DNA of 64,000 bases from Panorpa germanica (GCA_963678705.1 OY783216.1:3906001-3970000); one strand, 5' to 3'. Positions 23,055-36,315 are shown, numbered from the stretch's first letter. Numbers and translations are program-made. Notes: generated by a model not told the origin, from the letters alone.

Positions 23055-23693
23055 ACTACCGTTTTTATTTATTTATATTATTGTACAATATATTAAGTGT
23101 AAAAATTTGAAATCGATTGGAGTAAAACTGTCGGAGATATAGAGTTTTAAGTCTTCACCTCTCTGGTCTGCTTTCGTGTTACTTAGAAACTTTCAAACGC
23201 GTTTTTCTCACACATAGCTTTTTCAAAGTCTGTGCCCTCTCTAGCTCAAAATCTACTGTACCGATTCTTTTGAAATTTTGCACACTCTTTCTTTACATAA
23301 ATGCCAAGGTAATCGTTTTTTTTTATTTTTAACGTATTTTAAAATAATAAAGTTTCTGATTTTTTTCATGAAAAATCGGTATTTTGACTTTTAAGTGCCG
23401 TAAAAAATTGAAATATCAATAAAAAACTTATCAACTAATGAAATCATTTTGGATTATTGATTTCAAATAAACCAGTGATGAGTTATGAGTGGCACCGCAA
23501 TGTTACTTTTTTTTGTGACGTCACCGGAGATTCGCTGTCAATGCCTCATTTCTTAATATTTATTTATGAAAATTTTACAAAGTATTCTTTAAATGTCATT
23601 TTATAATGTAGTAATTATAGAAATAATTTTATAATAACTATGTCGTCAAAAAACATTATCGAAAATATGTTTCTTTTTTATTGTTTTGACCTT
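23055..23693. repeat. Dispersed repeat E, copy 2
   Basis: Collinear with 6297-6930. An ORF at 23640-23834 starts inside it and runs past the shared part; it has no counterpart at 6.9 kb and is not a gene. Confidence 0.75.
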
Positions 23694-23879
23694 TATATGT
23701 TGAATATTGCGTCTAAACAATATCTCTGCATTTTATATGACACTATAGAAGTGAATATTGAGTACGAATATTTTAAGAAAATATTAAATTTATCGAAAAA
23801 TAATATGAAAGAAAAAACAGAAAGACAATTTTAAAAATCAACAAACTAGAATCCTATCTATATCTTTTCGCACCTTCAA

Positions 23880-24200
23880 GGGTTAGATTACGAGCGGTGA
23901 GTTAGAGGTTAAGTCAGCGTCGTGGAAGTAGAAGAACCCTTGGGGGAGGGGGGAGGCAAGTCGTGGTGTCTATAAGTGTTTCGTCCCATCCCGACCCGTA
24001 TCGGTGTTGGTGTAGTGTCCGAGGATGACACTATGTGTGCAAATATTTTATTATAGTTTCCGAGGTGACCACGAGATCGTGAACAAGGTTGTGAGGCCGT
24101 TTTATTACTACCTACAGTGGCAAAAGAAATGTAAGCAACAGAACGAAGGTGCAACATGGCTAACACGCAAGTATGTAGTTTACGGGACACTGTAAAAGTA
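23880..24200. other. Less AT-rich patch of unknown role
   Basis: CCCTTGGGGGAGGGGGGAGG and nearby sequence stand out from their surroundings. A 93-codon minus ORF (24190-23909) crosses it, but its Ser/Thr/Pro-rich translation is not convincing as protein. It could be a promoter or 5' UTR exon. Nothing recognised. Confidence 0.25.
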
Positions 24201-24360
24201 CGGATATAAATTTATTAATTAACATTAAGTAATTAATGGATTGACCAATAGAAACTAATTTTCATCTTAAATATGTCACAATATAGTAATTATGTTATAT
24301 ATTACTTATATTATATAATTATTGTTAGATTTTTATATTTTTGACAGAACTCTAACAAGT

Positions 24361-24750
24361 TTTACAGATTACCAACCATACAGCTCATAAATCTCTGCTA
24401 AATATCAAATATTATTTACAGCTATTTCAAGGAACAATAAAATTTCAGTATTATGTCTGCCTTAGCAGGGTTAAATAAAATAATAACTTATTATTCTTTG
24501 ACTTGACTTGAATATTTCGACTACCAACAGCTACAAAACATTACCACAGCACTGACCTACTCAACAAATAACTGACGTTAAAATGCATTTCACGTCATAC
24601 AAATATGGCCGACCATTTCTAGCGCTAAAACTACGATTCAAATTTTTAATTACTATATCTCCGTCAACATTTAGGTATTTAATAAAATAGACACGTCAAT
24701 ACACATTTATTAACATCAATTTCAAACAACAATTGAAAAATCGATCACTA
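24361..24750. repeat. Dispersed repeat D, copy 1
   Basis: CAGCTCATAAATCTCTGCTA, TTTACAGCTATTTCAAGGAA and GTTAAATAAAATAATAACTT recur at 47560-47710. The right part (AGACACGTCAATACACATTT) recurs at 47.7 kb and inverted at 57.05 kb. Unclassified interspersed repeat. Confidence 0.7.
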
Positions 24751-26763
24751 AAAATGAGGACACAAGCCTATTGTAACATTAAATTAGTTCGGTTCATAAT
24801 CTTTTCATAACTTCGAATAGTTGTTTATAGTTTCTTAAAGAATCTTATATTTTACTGTTAATGGATTAGTACATCGGTCACAAATTTCATTGTGATTTTA
24901 TGCCACTGGTTTTTGGATAGATTCATGCCTATAGGTACACATAATATTGGATTTAAATATAGATATGGTTTTGATAACATTGATACCACTTTTATATACA
25001 TAGTAGCTCCAGATACATTTCAAATGTATACATTTTTGGAAACGCTGCAGGCGCCAGTACAGGAGGTGCTATTCCCTCCCACCTCCCTTTCAAATTCCTA
25101 CTGATACTGATAAATGTAAATGATATATCCTAAATAAATATATTTAAAGCAATAATAAAGATCTATTGAAAATAATTTCCCCGTAAAATAGAAAAGACGT
25201 GGGGCCCACTGTGGGTCCTTTGTGAGAACTGAAATACGTTTATCAATTCACAAAATAGCTCAGCTCCATTTTTTTATTACTCCCATTTATATATCACCGT
25301 GTTTTATGTAAATATTCACATTATTTTATTCATTTTTTTACACAAAAGTACATTTTCCAGTTATATTTAAATCAATTTATTGTTTATTTTTCATTTTATT
25401 TCAAATATATTTTCTTCTTTTGAAATAATATATTACCCCAATATGTTTCACAGCATGTGACGGGTATTGTTGAGTTCTAGTCCCCCACTTCCCCGCCCCC
25501 CGCCGACCCTTGCTTAATATGAGAGCTATCTGTCCAGCTTAGTATATTGAATGTTGAATACTAAATGATATAAAAGTAATTCTATGCCTATCATTTACAC
25601 ACTGTATATCGTATTGAATTTATCTGACAATTTAAAATCAGTATTATTTATTCATAATACGTCACTGCCATCTCGCGAGCGGAATCTCGATTAGTGGTGG
25701 GAATAAGAACAGGTGGCAAACACATCGAGTACAAAATCGAAACGAATATGTTTACCTATGTATATTTAACAATTGTGTGTGCCTTGCCACTTCTCAATCT
25801 CCATTATATTCCCTTTTACGTTGTTCTAACATAATTATTGATAAAATTAACAAAACTATACCTACCTAGTTCTTCCCCGAGTTTCTTTTGTCTTTTTCTC
25901 ACTTCCTTATTATTTGTCATGTTCTCCTTTTCTTCATTTGTTTTCCTTCCTCGTTTCCTTCTATCCTTTCTTTCTTTCTTCATGCTCCTCCTAATTTTCA
26001 AATCTAATTGTCAAATCTTCAATTTATTTATATTCTACTCATCTTCTTTTTAAGCAAAATCTCGAGGTTATAAACTTGTGCCTAATTCTGAACTGGTAAT
26101 ATTCAAACGCCAATATTCTTATATCGAACATCATTATTTTCAATGGATTCTCATCCCTAGTATTTGTAGGGTTCTTCTACAATTGTAGAGAGTACAATAA
26201 ATTATAATCTCACCACATCATTGTCATTATTATAATAAATTTGTCAAATTAAACAATTCAATTGTTATCGGGATGATACGCAAGAAATAAAAAGCACAAC
26301 GGACGGAACAGACTGACGGGATTATAATTAATCAAATATTTTTATTGTACAAGTGTTAAATTGTGATATTCAGGAATGCTATTTGTGCTTGTTTATTTGT
26401 TCTGGTATAATTGAAAGTGGTTTTTAGTCATGTTTTTACAACATGATATGTTGTTGTAATGAAATGACATATAATCGATTTTGCTTTGTGTTTATAAATG
26501 GAATTTTTATCATTTTTGGAATACGAGCTGAAAAGTTTTATCCTCAGCAGTAATGCTATACACTTCTTCCAGCAAAATAATCGTTTACGATGTAAAGACC
26601 TTCTCATTCCTTGAAAATTTCTGCCTTACGAGAGAAACTTTAAGCTTAGGAAAGATAAAGAAATCGCAGAGGTCAAAGAATTCAATTCATTCATCATCAT
26701 GGCTTTTTGGTCTAATTGTGACAGCTAATTAGTTCTTCCATGCTTAAATCTTCACTCATTATA

Positions 26764-26994
26764 TGAGGCGCCTAGATACAAAGGGATGTAAGTGACAAAA
26801 GTATAATTCTTCAGAAAACTAGTTTAGGCAGGCGTTTTCGTTTAATAGGTATTAGAATTCACGCTATATAGTAAAATCTGTCCAAGTTTTCGCTTATATC
26901 TTTGTGACACTAAATAGTTTAGTACATCTTCTATCGTTTGCGCTGGCTTTCAAAATTTGTCACTTACATCCCTTTGCTTCTAGACGCCTCATAT
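26764..26994. mobile_element. Short palindromic MITE
   Basis: GAGGCGCCTAGATACAAAGG followed by GATGTAAGTGACAAA on the left mirrors TTTGTCACTTACATCCCTTT followed by GCTTCTAGACGCCTC on the right. ATAT or ATATG lies at each edge. The centre has no coding capacity. Superfamily unclear. Confidence 0.78.
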
Positions 26995-27227
26995 GTCAAA
27001 CACGTTTTTGAGATGCCAACAGTCTCTGTTAGTTATCTCTATAACCTTAATTTGACGATCGTCTAGCACCATTTGATGAACTTCTTCAATATTATCAGCA
27101 GTTTTGCAGTTTTTGTCGTCCCGAAGGATAATCGTCAACCAAGCTGATTTTAGTTGCGCAAAATTTTACGATGGCAAAAGATGGCGAAGGATCTGCGTAA
27201 ACAGCATCCATCTTGGCTTTAAGCTAA

Positions 27228-27711
27228 AGTATCATTCCCATTCACGGCTTTAATTTAATTTTGTATTTTATATTTAATTTAAATTGTTTAGCATATGGCA
27301 ATACGCGTAGTTATTCACAGTACCATTTTTAATTTCATTTATTTTTTAAGTTTTCTTAGTTTTTTTAGAACCTTACAAGGTCTAATGTTTTAAATTAAGA
27401 AGAACTATATTATATTATAACCTCCAAAATGTGAAAATCTGTCCAAATGCAGTAGGATTTACTTTTAAAAGAAGTTTAATGTCAGTTTTTGAAAAATATA
27501 TAAGAGAAAACAATTTTTATTACGAATTGTTATTAAAAATAGCTGTCGAAATTTATATTACTAACGATGCATACGTACCAACTAAATTAACTAAACTTAA
27601 ATTAAAACACAAATGTGAAAAGGAATGCTTAAACGAAATCCTGAAATCTAGATTACAATATTAAATAAAAACAGTAATTTAAATATCAAAACAGTTAGTG
27701 GGAATGAGGCT
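27228..27711. mobile_element. CATTCCCACTCACTG MITE, copy 4 (inverted)
   Basis: TAA precedes and TAG follows, an imperfect 3-bp duplication. In this orientation the right end is the AGCCTC type. A 78-codon ORF (27431-27664, starting MKICPNAVGFTFKRSLMSVF) spans the interior. The equivalent DNA in the other copies has stops and indels, so I treat it as chance or as a remnant of a parent protein. Confidence 0.82.
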
Positions 27712-27999
27712 TAGGCTTTCAACGCATGCGTAATTATATCACCAAAATATTTTTGATGAGTAGCAGCATCTTTATACCAAAGCTGGAAACTTCTCAGACT
27801 GTATTATCCAGTAATATGGTGACACCCATTTATTTTTGTAGCGCTTTTTCTATTCTTAAAAACACTCTGATTCTGGATAATTATTTGGCTTTAACTTGAG
27901 TAACAAAATTCTTGCATGTAACTTTTTTTGCATTATATATAATTGGCACTATAGTTAGAATATGGTATGTGACAACAACGCTTACATTTCACAAATTCA

Positions 28000-30430
28000 C
28001 CAGTACTCGCATAACGTCATGAACCCATAGCCCAGAGTCTCAGCCTCTGCAAAGCACTCAACGACAAAATGCTGTGTCATCCATCCTCTTTGGAGGCTGA
28101 CAGCTTCACATTTACTTATCGGATTTTAACATCTTTCATTAGACGCATCATGTATTCTTTTGTTGTTTCCAGCAGAAATATTTAGTCCACTGAACTTTAT
28201 TTGTTATCGGATATTTAGACAGAGACATCTACATTCTTGATGTGGAAATAAATGAATCAGTGGAAATTGTTGCATGGTGACAGTTGCAAAATGTTACATT
28301 TAATTGATTTGTTCTTTTCATTAACATCGGTTCAATGTGGCTTATAATTAATTGATTACCATTCAATATCTTGTCGTTAAAACCCAAGGGCGATATAACA
28401 CTGAAGACACACACGACTGTCTTAAGATCCACATTGATTTCACCAAAAGATCATAGAAAAAGAAACAAGATATATCTGTCTCTGTTACACTTGAATGGTT
28501 TATTTGCAACTCCATTCAATACTGTTACAGTAGTACTTGTACGGTAGGTGATTTTGCTATTTGTAGTTCATATCACTTACATTTCCTTGAACGAGTGAAA
28601 TCAAATTGAATTGTTTCATGACAAAAAAATCATACGCATCTTCAATGTGATGTCAAAGTGACTCCAAAATGTTTACTGTTTAAACTTAACAGTATAATTA
28701 GATGTCAATAACATTAGAGAAATCCGCTACGTATACCTACAACTTTAAATCATACAGGTAGCCCAAGATAATTTCATTGTTTTTATGATAATATTTAAAT
28801 TGGATACCCGGACCATGACATTGTTACACAATTTATACTAAATTCATGACATTCTAGTTTTCCAAAATTAATCGTGCATTTCCGGTAAATGTCGTTTCAA
28901 TAATTTTGAGCGTCCACCATCTGTGCCTCGTGTGTGCATTCCCCCATGGTCATTGTTTGTAAATAAAGGCAATACAAGCCGGTAACTTTAGCATAATTAA
29001 ATTTCCATTCTTCTCACCGGTTTCACGGATGTCTTCTTAATTTAATATGCATGTTAACACACTGCATTATCATATTTACTCATTTCTTCATGTGAGTTAT
29101 TTTCGTTTCGTATTGCTTTTATGAATTACACACCAAATTCTATTGTATCTAGTCGCTTCAAACTCGTGTTCTTAACAAGTAAATATTTAGAGAATTTCAG
29201 ATGCGCGAACGAGGTTACGTTCACAATTCGATCGTTACATGTTAGCAGGGTGAGAGAGATAGAACTGCACTTCACTCAATCGGCTTTTCAAAAGGCTTTT
29301 ACCATAAATCATGCAATCTACGAAAGTGCACTAGCAAATTTATGAAATGATAGCTCTTTATACTATAAAATACCATCGAGCCATCGAAATAAATGTGATG
29401 AAAAATACAACTAAATTGAATTTCGTTTCAACTATATTGTTTAGCTTAAAACTAATTGAAATTTGCATGTTGTTTATGGATGCCATTGCTACGAACCGTA
29501 GTACGTCTAGCTTAATGTACAAAACACCACAACAATCCTACAACTGCAACTAACTCTTCGAATAGCTAAGACAGAATATCAATTAACATTTTAATTACTC
29601 CCGTGTTTATGTTAATACAATTCTAGCTTGTGTAATGCAATTAACTTTTATAAAGGAACACACTATAATCTTGTATGTAGTTCGTCCTCTTTGCATCGCA
29701 CTCGCTCTCTTAAGGCACGGCACGGTGTTGTGTACTAATACATTTATATCATCGTATAGTCGTCGTTGTTGGTGTGGTATAACTTAACCATAACTTGCGC
29801 TGACTGCTGACTACCATATAAACCATTTACAAACACTTTAATACTACAATATTTTGCATGCGAAGCAAGTTGAGCTCAGTCATCAGCATACTGCGATATG
29901 CTATTCCGAATGCACTGAAAATAAACGGGATTAGAAACATTTAGCATCGGGGCTATTGCCACTGTTCTACATGTACATGAATCAATAAGATTACAGCGCT
30001 GTGGCAGATTCGAAATAAATACTTTTTATGAAATATCTTTCATATATATTTCATAATCATCAAAGTAGGGTTTAAAAAACATTAACAATTATTTCAATAT
30101 TAGATTCATGAATTTCTTAGAACTATTTGTGCCTTTTAGCGTTAACAGAACACGTTTTCAGTTAGTTAATGAGTTAAGTGCATATTGTGAGGTTAGAATA
30201 AAATTAGATAAAAAGAAATTAACAATTTATGGTAAATAATAAACTTTAAATGTCGTTTCTTTAAATTTCAGGTATGATTTAAGTTAAAATACGTATGTAA
30301 ATTACCAAAATGAACTTTAAGTTTCAGAAGCAACACATGAGTTTGTTTAAAATCTACAATTCCTAACAAATCTGAAGATATTGTCTTATATATTCTTAAA
30401 ATATAACTGATACTTTGAATTATTTATCCC
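28000..30430. other. Non-coding interval
   Basis: At 28620-28682 there is a right-end fragment of the CCCAGTAAACA family (GATGTCAAAGTGACTCCAAA, then ATGTTTACTG), matching 36520-36570. A weaker zero-exon-like splice pair (TTTAAATTTCAG|GTATG) lies at about 30269. Otherwise nothing supportable. Confidence 0.35.
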
Positions 30431-30790
30431 TTCACAAAGTTTCTTCCATCTTCTAGTTGTTCTACTCTTTATTTCGTTCTCGTTGCGTCTCTGCCTCCAT
30501 CTTCTTATTTTCTGTACATTCGCAAACCATCTCAATCCTTCCCTGCCAAGAATTTTTCTATCTCCATTTTGATATGTTCTAGAATTTCTCTTCTCTTAGA
30601 ATTCTCTTTTTCTGCAATACTTTCTTTGTCCTTTCTATTCCTTTTTCTATTATTTTCTTATCTATATGCACCTTATCTCTCTCATTCTGGCGTAGTAGTC
30701 CACTCCTCTTAACAGGTTTTCTAGTAGATTTTTCGTTCCACATTTGGTCTTTTATTTACTTCAGTGTTTCTGGATGTTCCACAAGTGATA
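30430..30790 (-). mobile_element. Polypyrimidine stretch, probably a decayed LINE ORF
   Basis: The minus strand is strongly purine-rich, with Lys/Arg/Glu-dense interrupted frames similar in composition to the LINE fragment at 2.3-2.8 kb. No zinc motif survives, so the assignment is by composition and weak similarity only. Confidence 0.4.
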
Positions 30791-30984
30791 GTCGCCTAGT
30801 GATAAATGAAGAGACAAAGTATAAAACTCGAGGAAACTCTAAAAAATTTAGGTATGAATTAAACTGTATCCACTGTGTCCATTTTGATTCCGGATCAGCT
30901 ATTTAGTTAAAAACTCTTTACTGCTTTGAAATTGTACATTTGTTACATGTGTTGGAATATTTTTGAAGTGTTACCAACCACTGA

Positions 30985-31260
30985 TTTCGAATTTACCTTC
31001 AAACAAACGTGAAGACATACAGACTGCTCGACAACCGGCTTCTGGGCTATAGCTACAGTCAAGCTAGCATCTACCAGGCAGGCAGGCAACAGTTCTCCTT
31101 CCAGATTTTGTTCAATGCTCCTGGATTTATAATCGCGTCGCCTGGTTCTGGAAGTTTTACTTTTACCTCTCAACACACTCCTTCCGAGTCATCGTCATCA
31201 CCAAACAACGATGTGAACTTGCACCACAGCACTTGCACCAGCTCTGACTGAAATCCAATG
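30985..31260. other. Less AT-rich patch, possible 5' exon or promoter
   Basis: Both strands have short ORFs (31009-31251 plus, 80 codons; 31176-30943 minus, 77 codons). The minus strand has plausible donor sites (TTGAAG|GTAAATTC near 30995 and GAGAG|GTAAAAGT near 31165) but no acceptor I trust. It may be an untranslated first exon; no protein family recognised. Confidence 0.25.
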
Positions 31261-32754
31261 GTGACACATGCAAATTAATCTTAAAGAATTACACCTAAAG
31301 GAAATAAATAACTGGGAGAAAATTGTTAAGAATTTATTTTCGAAATGCACTTGCAATAATTCTCTAACTACTGACACAGCGCTGTATATCACTGGCCTGA
31401 GTCGCATTATGCAACAGGGAAAACGCCACGTTGCATACTCGATATGAGGATTGAATTGCCGGCAATCAATCTTTCAGGGGTAAAATAAATCTGCGAGAAA
31501 TTCTAATATATGACAGTCAAGTTTTTTTAGTCACATTCTAAATGACAATGGTCAGTTGTCTAGTAACAATTTTACAAATTTGAAATATGAGATTTGAGAT
31601 AAGGATCCACTTCTCAAATTTAGGATGATTTCCTTGGTCCACAGACTTTTGTTTAATTCTCTAGGCGAGTGCTTCACAACGCCTTATGAAGATTAAGGAG
31701 ATATAGGACGTACCGTCAATGCAAAAAGTTTATCTCTCGGTAATACGAAATGTAAAATACGAAGTACATGAGGGACGAGCAAATATTGGGACTGTACCTT
31801 TGAAAATGAATTTTTCAATTCCCTATTAAACTGCTTTTTGCTTGTTAAAATGATTTTTTATGCATATAATAGTTTAATAAATTACCTATAATTAATATGA
31901 AATTTATATTAATTCAATTTAAATTCAAACTAAATATTTTGAAAAAGGAATAATAATTTTGGCAACGCAGTAAATTTACGTGTGTTGACGCATGCGTGAT
32001 TTGGTTCTTTGACCAATAAATTGTTATATTTTATATAACATTTATACCGATTTTGAATTTCCTGCTCAAATTGGCATTTGCAACGTTGCCGGCTTATAAC
32101 CTACATTTACTATTTCTTAAAGGTTTTATTTAAATATTTTCGTAAATAGGTATCCTTTTGATTATTTTCTTTTTGTAATAGTTACAGACAAGATTATTTT
32201 ATATACACCTAGTTTTTGAAAGCCGTGTCACCATTTTATTATAGTTAAAAATTATGATTTGTATGGAAAATAACTATTTTTAGTCATGTATAAAAAGAAA
32301 ACTATGAACCCTAGGTTTCTCAAATTTTGAGACAGCATGTATTTTAACTATTTGTATTGACCCTCCAAATTTCACAACGTTTTCAAAATTTACGTTAACG
32401 TCCTGTACCTCCTTAAGCTAATACAAACAGCTAGAATCCGGCTCTTATCAATGAACTGTCTCACCAATCTTTTTAATTTTACTTTCTTACGATATCTTTT
32501 TTAGTAGAAATATATATTTTCCAATATTAGCATTAAAAAGTTGAAATTATTGGATGTTTATTTTAGCGAAGAGATCAAAGACATTTCAAAATAAAATTAC
32601 TCTTTGATAAATCTCTATTAAGGTGTAAAAATGCTAAAAGGTTACAAAATAAATAATCGTCTAATGAAAATATGGCAAATACTTCCCCTAGTTTGAAACA
32701 TTTTCATTTAGAAATTTCTTAAATTGTTTAAATAAATTGAAAATAAAGTTCACA

Positions 32755-32990
32755 CCACATACGTCATATGCAGATTTACATATCATTTATTTTTATTGAA
32801 TTAATTACCATACATCAGGGAGCTTTAATTACAAACTTTATAGCGGTGATTAATTCAAATATATTACACTCTACGATTGTGACGTAAGCAACCGTTTTAT
32901 CACGTGACGGATTATTCATGCATCATAATTCCACGGAATGACAAATTCAGTTCGTAATTTTCATGACACATTTCTGTGTCATTCTGTCTC
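32755..32990. promoter_or_regulatory. Candidate conserved regulatory element
   Basis: Dense in short transcription-factor-like words: TACGTCA, ATTTACAT, TTAATTA, GGTGATTAATTC, TGACGTAAG, TCACGTGA. No ORF, TIR or repeat match. Homeodomain/POU and bZIP/E-box words close together are typical of enhancers, but chance in AT-rich DNA cannot be excluded. Confidence 0.25.
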
Positions 32991-32999
32991 ACTCTAGCT

Positions 33000-34200
33000 T
33001 TTTTATTTTTAAATTTATTTTCACACTTCCCGGATGAAATCTACCATAATGAAAATATTTTTTTCGCTTTTTTTTATTACTAAAGTTAAATTAAAATCCA
33101 GTATATATATATATACATATAAATATTGCTGCGATCTTTAGACTTGATTATGAATTGGATTGTTGTTTTTAAAATCTTCTTTTATAAACAAACGCCTGTG
33201 ATAAAAACAGATAAAACTAAAAAGACGTTTCAACTTATTATTAATATAGTTTTTAATTTATAATTACTTTATTCTATTTTTTATTGATTTGTAATGTTTA
33301 ATTACGTATTTAACATTAATTTAACTATAAATGAATATAACATTGCATAATAAATATAATAATCATTTATGCAATCCGAGAACAATGCGATTTCAAATAC
33401 GGAAAAAATAAATTAAAAATAAAATAAAATTTCAATAGTTGATGATAAGTTAGTAGGGAATGATGAAAAATATTTCCCAAAGATTCTTCTTTTTTAGCTT
33501 GATTGTAAAACTTTTTTTTTTTTGGTACTTTTTTTCCAAGTATGGATAATAAAAGTTCGAAATTTATTTTACTGACAGAAAAACGCTGTTTAGTTCTTTT
33601 ATATAATAAAACCAATGCGCAAAAAGATTTTCTACGGATTTCTAAAGATTTAAACTCTCTTGCGGATTTAGTTTGATTTAAAGTTATTCTAAATTGTTGG
33701 ATTCAACCACATATATATATATAGAAGTATACATTTTTTACAGTTGATAAAAGTTCAAACGTTATATTTTGAATAATAAATTTATTGATAACAATTCTGT
33801 TCGTTCTATTAAATTATTGCTAACTCAGATAAAATACTGTCGATGTCAGATTTATTTAATTATGATTGATAATAATTGCACTACAGGGTGTATTATTTTT
33901 TCTGCACTATCACGCCAATTAGTTTAATTTAAAGTTCACAGTGTTATATCTACAATCAGTAGCGCACTGACCACAAAATCTAGATGGAATGATTACTCGA
34001 AAGAATAGAATTTAGTTCGTAAAACCGTAGAAATATGTAGGGTAGAATACATTACTCAATTATTTTTTTAGAATGACATATAAGTGACGTCACTATAGAC
34101 AAATCCAAATCAATCCAATTTTTAGATAGTACCAACCTTCAAAAGATATGTGTCCAAATTTCATGACATTTTGACTATTAGTTTACTAATTACAATACGA
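33000..34200. other. AT-rich non-coding interval
   Basis: Short TATATA tracts at about 33105 and 33712; TACAGGGTGTATTATTTTTT at 33884 may be a solo mariner-like end. A minus ORF at 33615-33367 is low-complexity. No gene. Confidence 0.3.
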
Positions 34201-34206
34201 ATTTTA

Positions 34207-34706
34207 GGGCGTCCTCACATGAGGCGACTGGTTGCAAACCTTACCCCTAAATTGGCTCGAACCAAATAAGAATGCAACTATGTTTTGAGAGTGAGAGAAC
34301 GAACGTGTATACGAGTGAGAGAAAACACACGGCACGAACGTAACTAAACTGATTTCAAACTGGTTTTGAGTACGTTTGCAGCGAGTCTATTTCTCGGTTG
34401 CAAGGCATGGTTGATTGCATGCTTTTGATGATGACATCATGAATAGAGATGTGCACGAATACTATTGGAAAAGTATTTAAATACATGCATACAATCAAAT
34501 ATGACACCACAGAATCCCCTGTTTTGCTATTGTTAAAAATTCTATAGAGTCACGAAACACGGGTCGACTACCAGTTTAGTTTCATTCGTGCCTTGTGTTT
34601 TCACTCATTCGTATACACGTTCGTTCTCTCACTATCAACACAGTTCCATTCTCATTCAGTTCGGGCAGATTCGGGGCTAAGGTTTGCAACTAGTGCGCGG
34701 TGGACC
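34207..34706. mobile_element. MITE with TTA duplication, GAGGCGACTGGTTGCAAACC type, copy 1
   Basis: TTA at 34204-34206 and 34707-34709. The left end GGGCGTCCTCACATGAGGCG continues ACTGGTTGCAAACC; the right end mirrors this (GGTTTGCAACTAGTGCGCGG). Interior palindromic parts such as GAGTGAGAGAA and GTTCGTTCTCTCAC recur in the copy at 43.6 kb. Non-coding. Confidence 0.8.
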
Positions 34707-35110
34707 TTAGTGGCGCTACTTTGGTAATTTCGAAAACAATAGAAAAATCTGAATTTAGTGTGTTGATAAAGCATTGCATTTTTTTCTTAATATTTATTTG
34801 AATGCATCAGCTTTCAAAAGTTATTAGCACTTAAAACAATATACACATTTATAACCATTTACAACTTATAGACACGAGTATGGGTATTTACAATAAAGAG
34901 ATTACCTTAGTTTTATTGATAAAGTCGAATATGTTTTTTCAAACTTTTCCTGCTTTCAAATATCTACCTATATTCCTCAGGCATATTACAGCCTTGTCTG
35001 TGCGATGAGTAGCTTGAGCATCGAAGAATAATATGCTTTATCGTTAGTGGGCTATTACGTAGTTGTGTTTTTCGGGATTCTTTCTTTATGTGTTGTGAGT
35101 ACTGTTTATA

Positions 35111-35719
35111 TTATGATTTTATTTTTTAATATTTAGCCATTTGGCACTACATTCTTGTGCCTTAACTCATTTATATACATGTCATTGTGCTTAATTCAAT
35201 TTTAATCCTTATTAAATCTAAACATTCTCATTTTTTTCAAACAAAAAAAAAATATATAAAATTCCTTATAAAAATAAAAACAAAACTGCTACTGCTACTG
35301 CTTCGCTCCTCCTGCTACTGTCCCTCCTGTTTCTACTCTGCCATTCCTTCTCTTTCCTAGTTTTTCTCTATATCCGCCATCCACCTCTTCCCTTCACTTT
35401 CGGCATTACATTCTTCTGTCTTAAAAAGATTTAAAAAGCTTCAGCCTTCCTTCTTCTAATTATTTCTGCCATCCATCTGTTCCCTTCCTTGCCCCCTTTT
35501 AAGAGCTGCCCAATATTCATCTCTCTCCCTACTTTTTCCTTACAATCAAACTTAATGTGCTCCAGTGTTTCGTCCTCCGTTCCGCACACTCTACACATTC
35601 TTTCCTCATTACTTTCCCAGTATCTCTTTCCTTTTTCCTCATTTCCCAATCTAACCTTGCTGTCCCTATGTTTTTTATGTCTTTTTCTATTAAGTACTGA
35701 GGTATATTACTTTCCCAAA
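35111..35719 (-). mobile_element. 5'-truncated LINE with 15-bp target duplication
   Basis: TGAGTACTGTTTATA occurs at 35096-35110 and 35720-35734. On the minus strand the insert keeps a C-terminal ORF2 piece and a 3' UTR (AATTGAATTAAGCACAATGA, GTTAAGGCACAAGAATGTAG) shared with copies at 4.1 and 41.6 kb. It is a clear target-primed insertion. Confidence 0.9.
35431..35649 (-). pseudogene. LINE ORF2 C-terminal fragment
   Basis: A 72-codon open frame starting MGNEEKGKRYWESNEERMCR includes CRVCGTEDETLEHIKFDC and ends RRRKAEAF. It is the same protein end as in the 2.3-2.8 kb and 41.2 kb copies. RT and endonuclease are missing. Confidence 0.8.
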
Positions 35720-36315
35720 TGAGTACTGTTTATAAATTGAATGCGGTTCACAACTTGAGAAGCGCTGATTAATTCATAGATATGGATATTTCGTTTTGGT
35801 TGTTTATACACATAACATAGGTGTTTGTTTTACATACAGAGCGTTTGTTATCTTGTATTATTTTACAGTTCGTTGTTTGCAAGCAAAAGCAAAGATCACC
35901 ACCTCTCGTTCTCGTTCTCGTGGCAGCATTGTTCTCTGAAATCATATCTACATAATTCGATTAGGTTTCACATAACTAAACACAGCGATTCGAACTTCCA
36001 ATCGTCTCTTGTTCTCGCTTGGGGCTGTACTACACGGGTTCTCGTATAGCACGGTACACCGCACTCATATGAGTATGTGTTGTAACAATTATTAATTACA
36101 AAGATCACTGACATAAAATAATTCTAAAGACTAAATTTAAATCTATAATAATAGTGATTGTAGCATGCAAAGAACCTAGCTGTAAGGAATAACACGCAGT
36201 AACACAGATGTGGGGAACCTTCTGTTCACGAGTACTTAATGGACGTAAACCTGCTTTAAGAGTACCCATATATGTAGTGTAGGGAAGAGGTCGTATTTGG
36301 AAGATATTGTATTTC

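Noticed and set aside
29121..29553. Two adjacent plus ORFs of 74 and 68 codons
   Set aside because: Chance ORFs; composition and codon use look like non-coding DNA and no family is recognisable.
30255..30275. TTTAAATTTCAG|GTATG as a third recursive splice site
   Set aside because: The pyrimidine tract is weak and the donor less strong than at 17673 and 56132.
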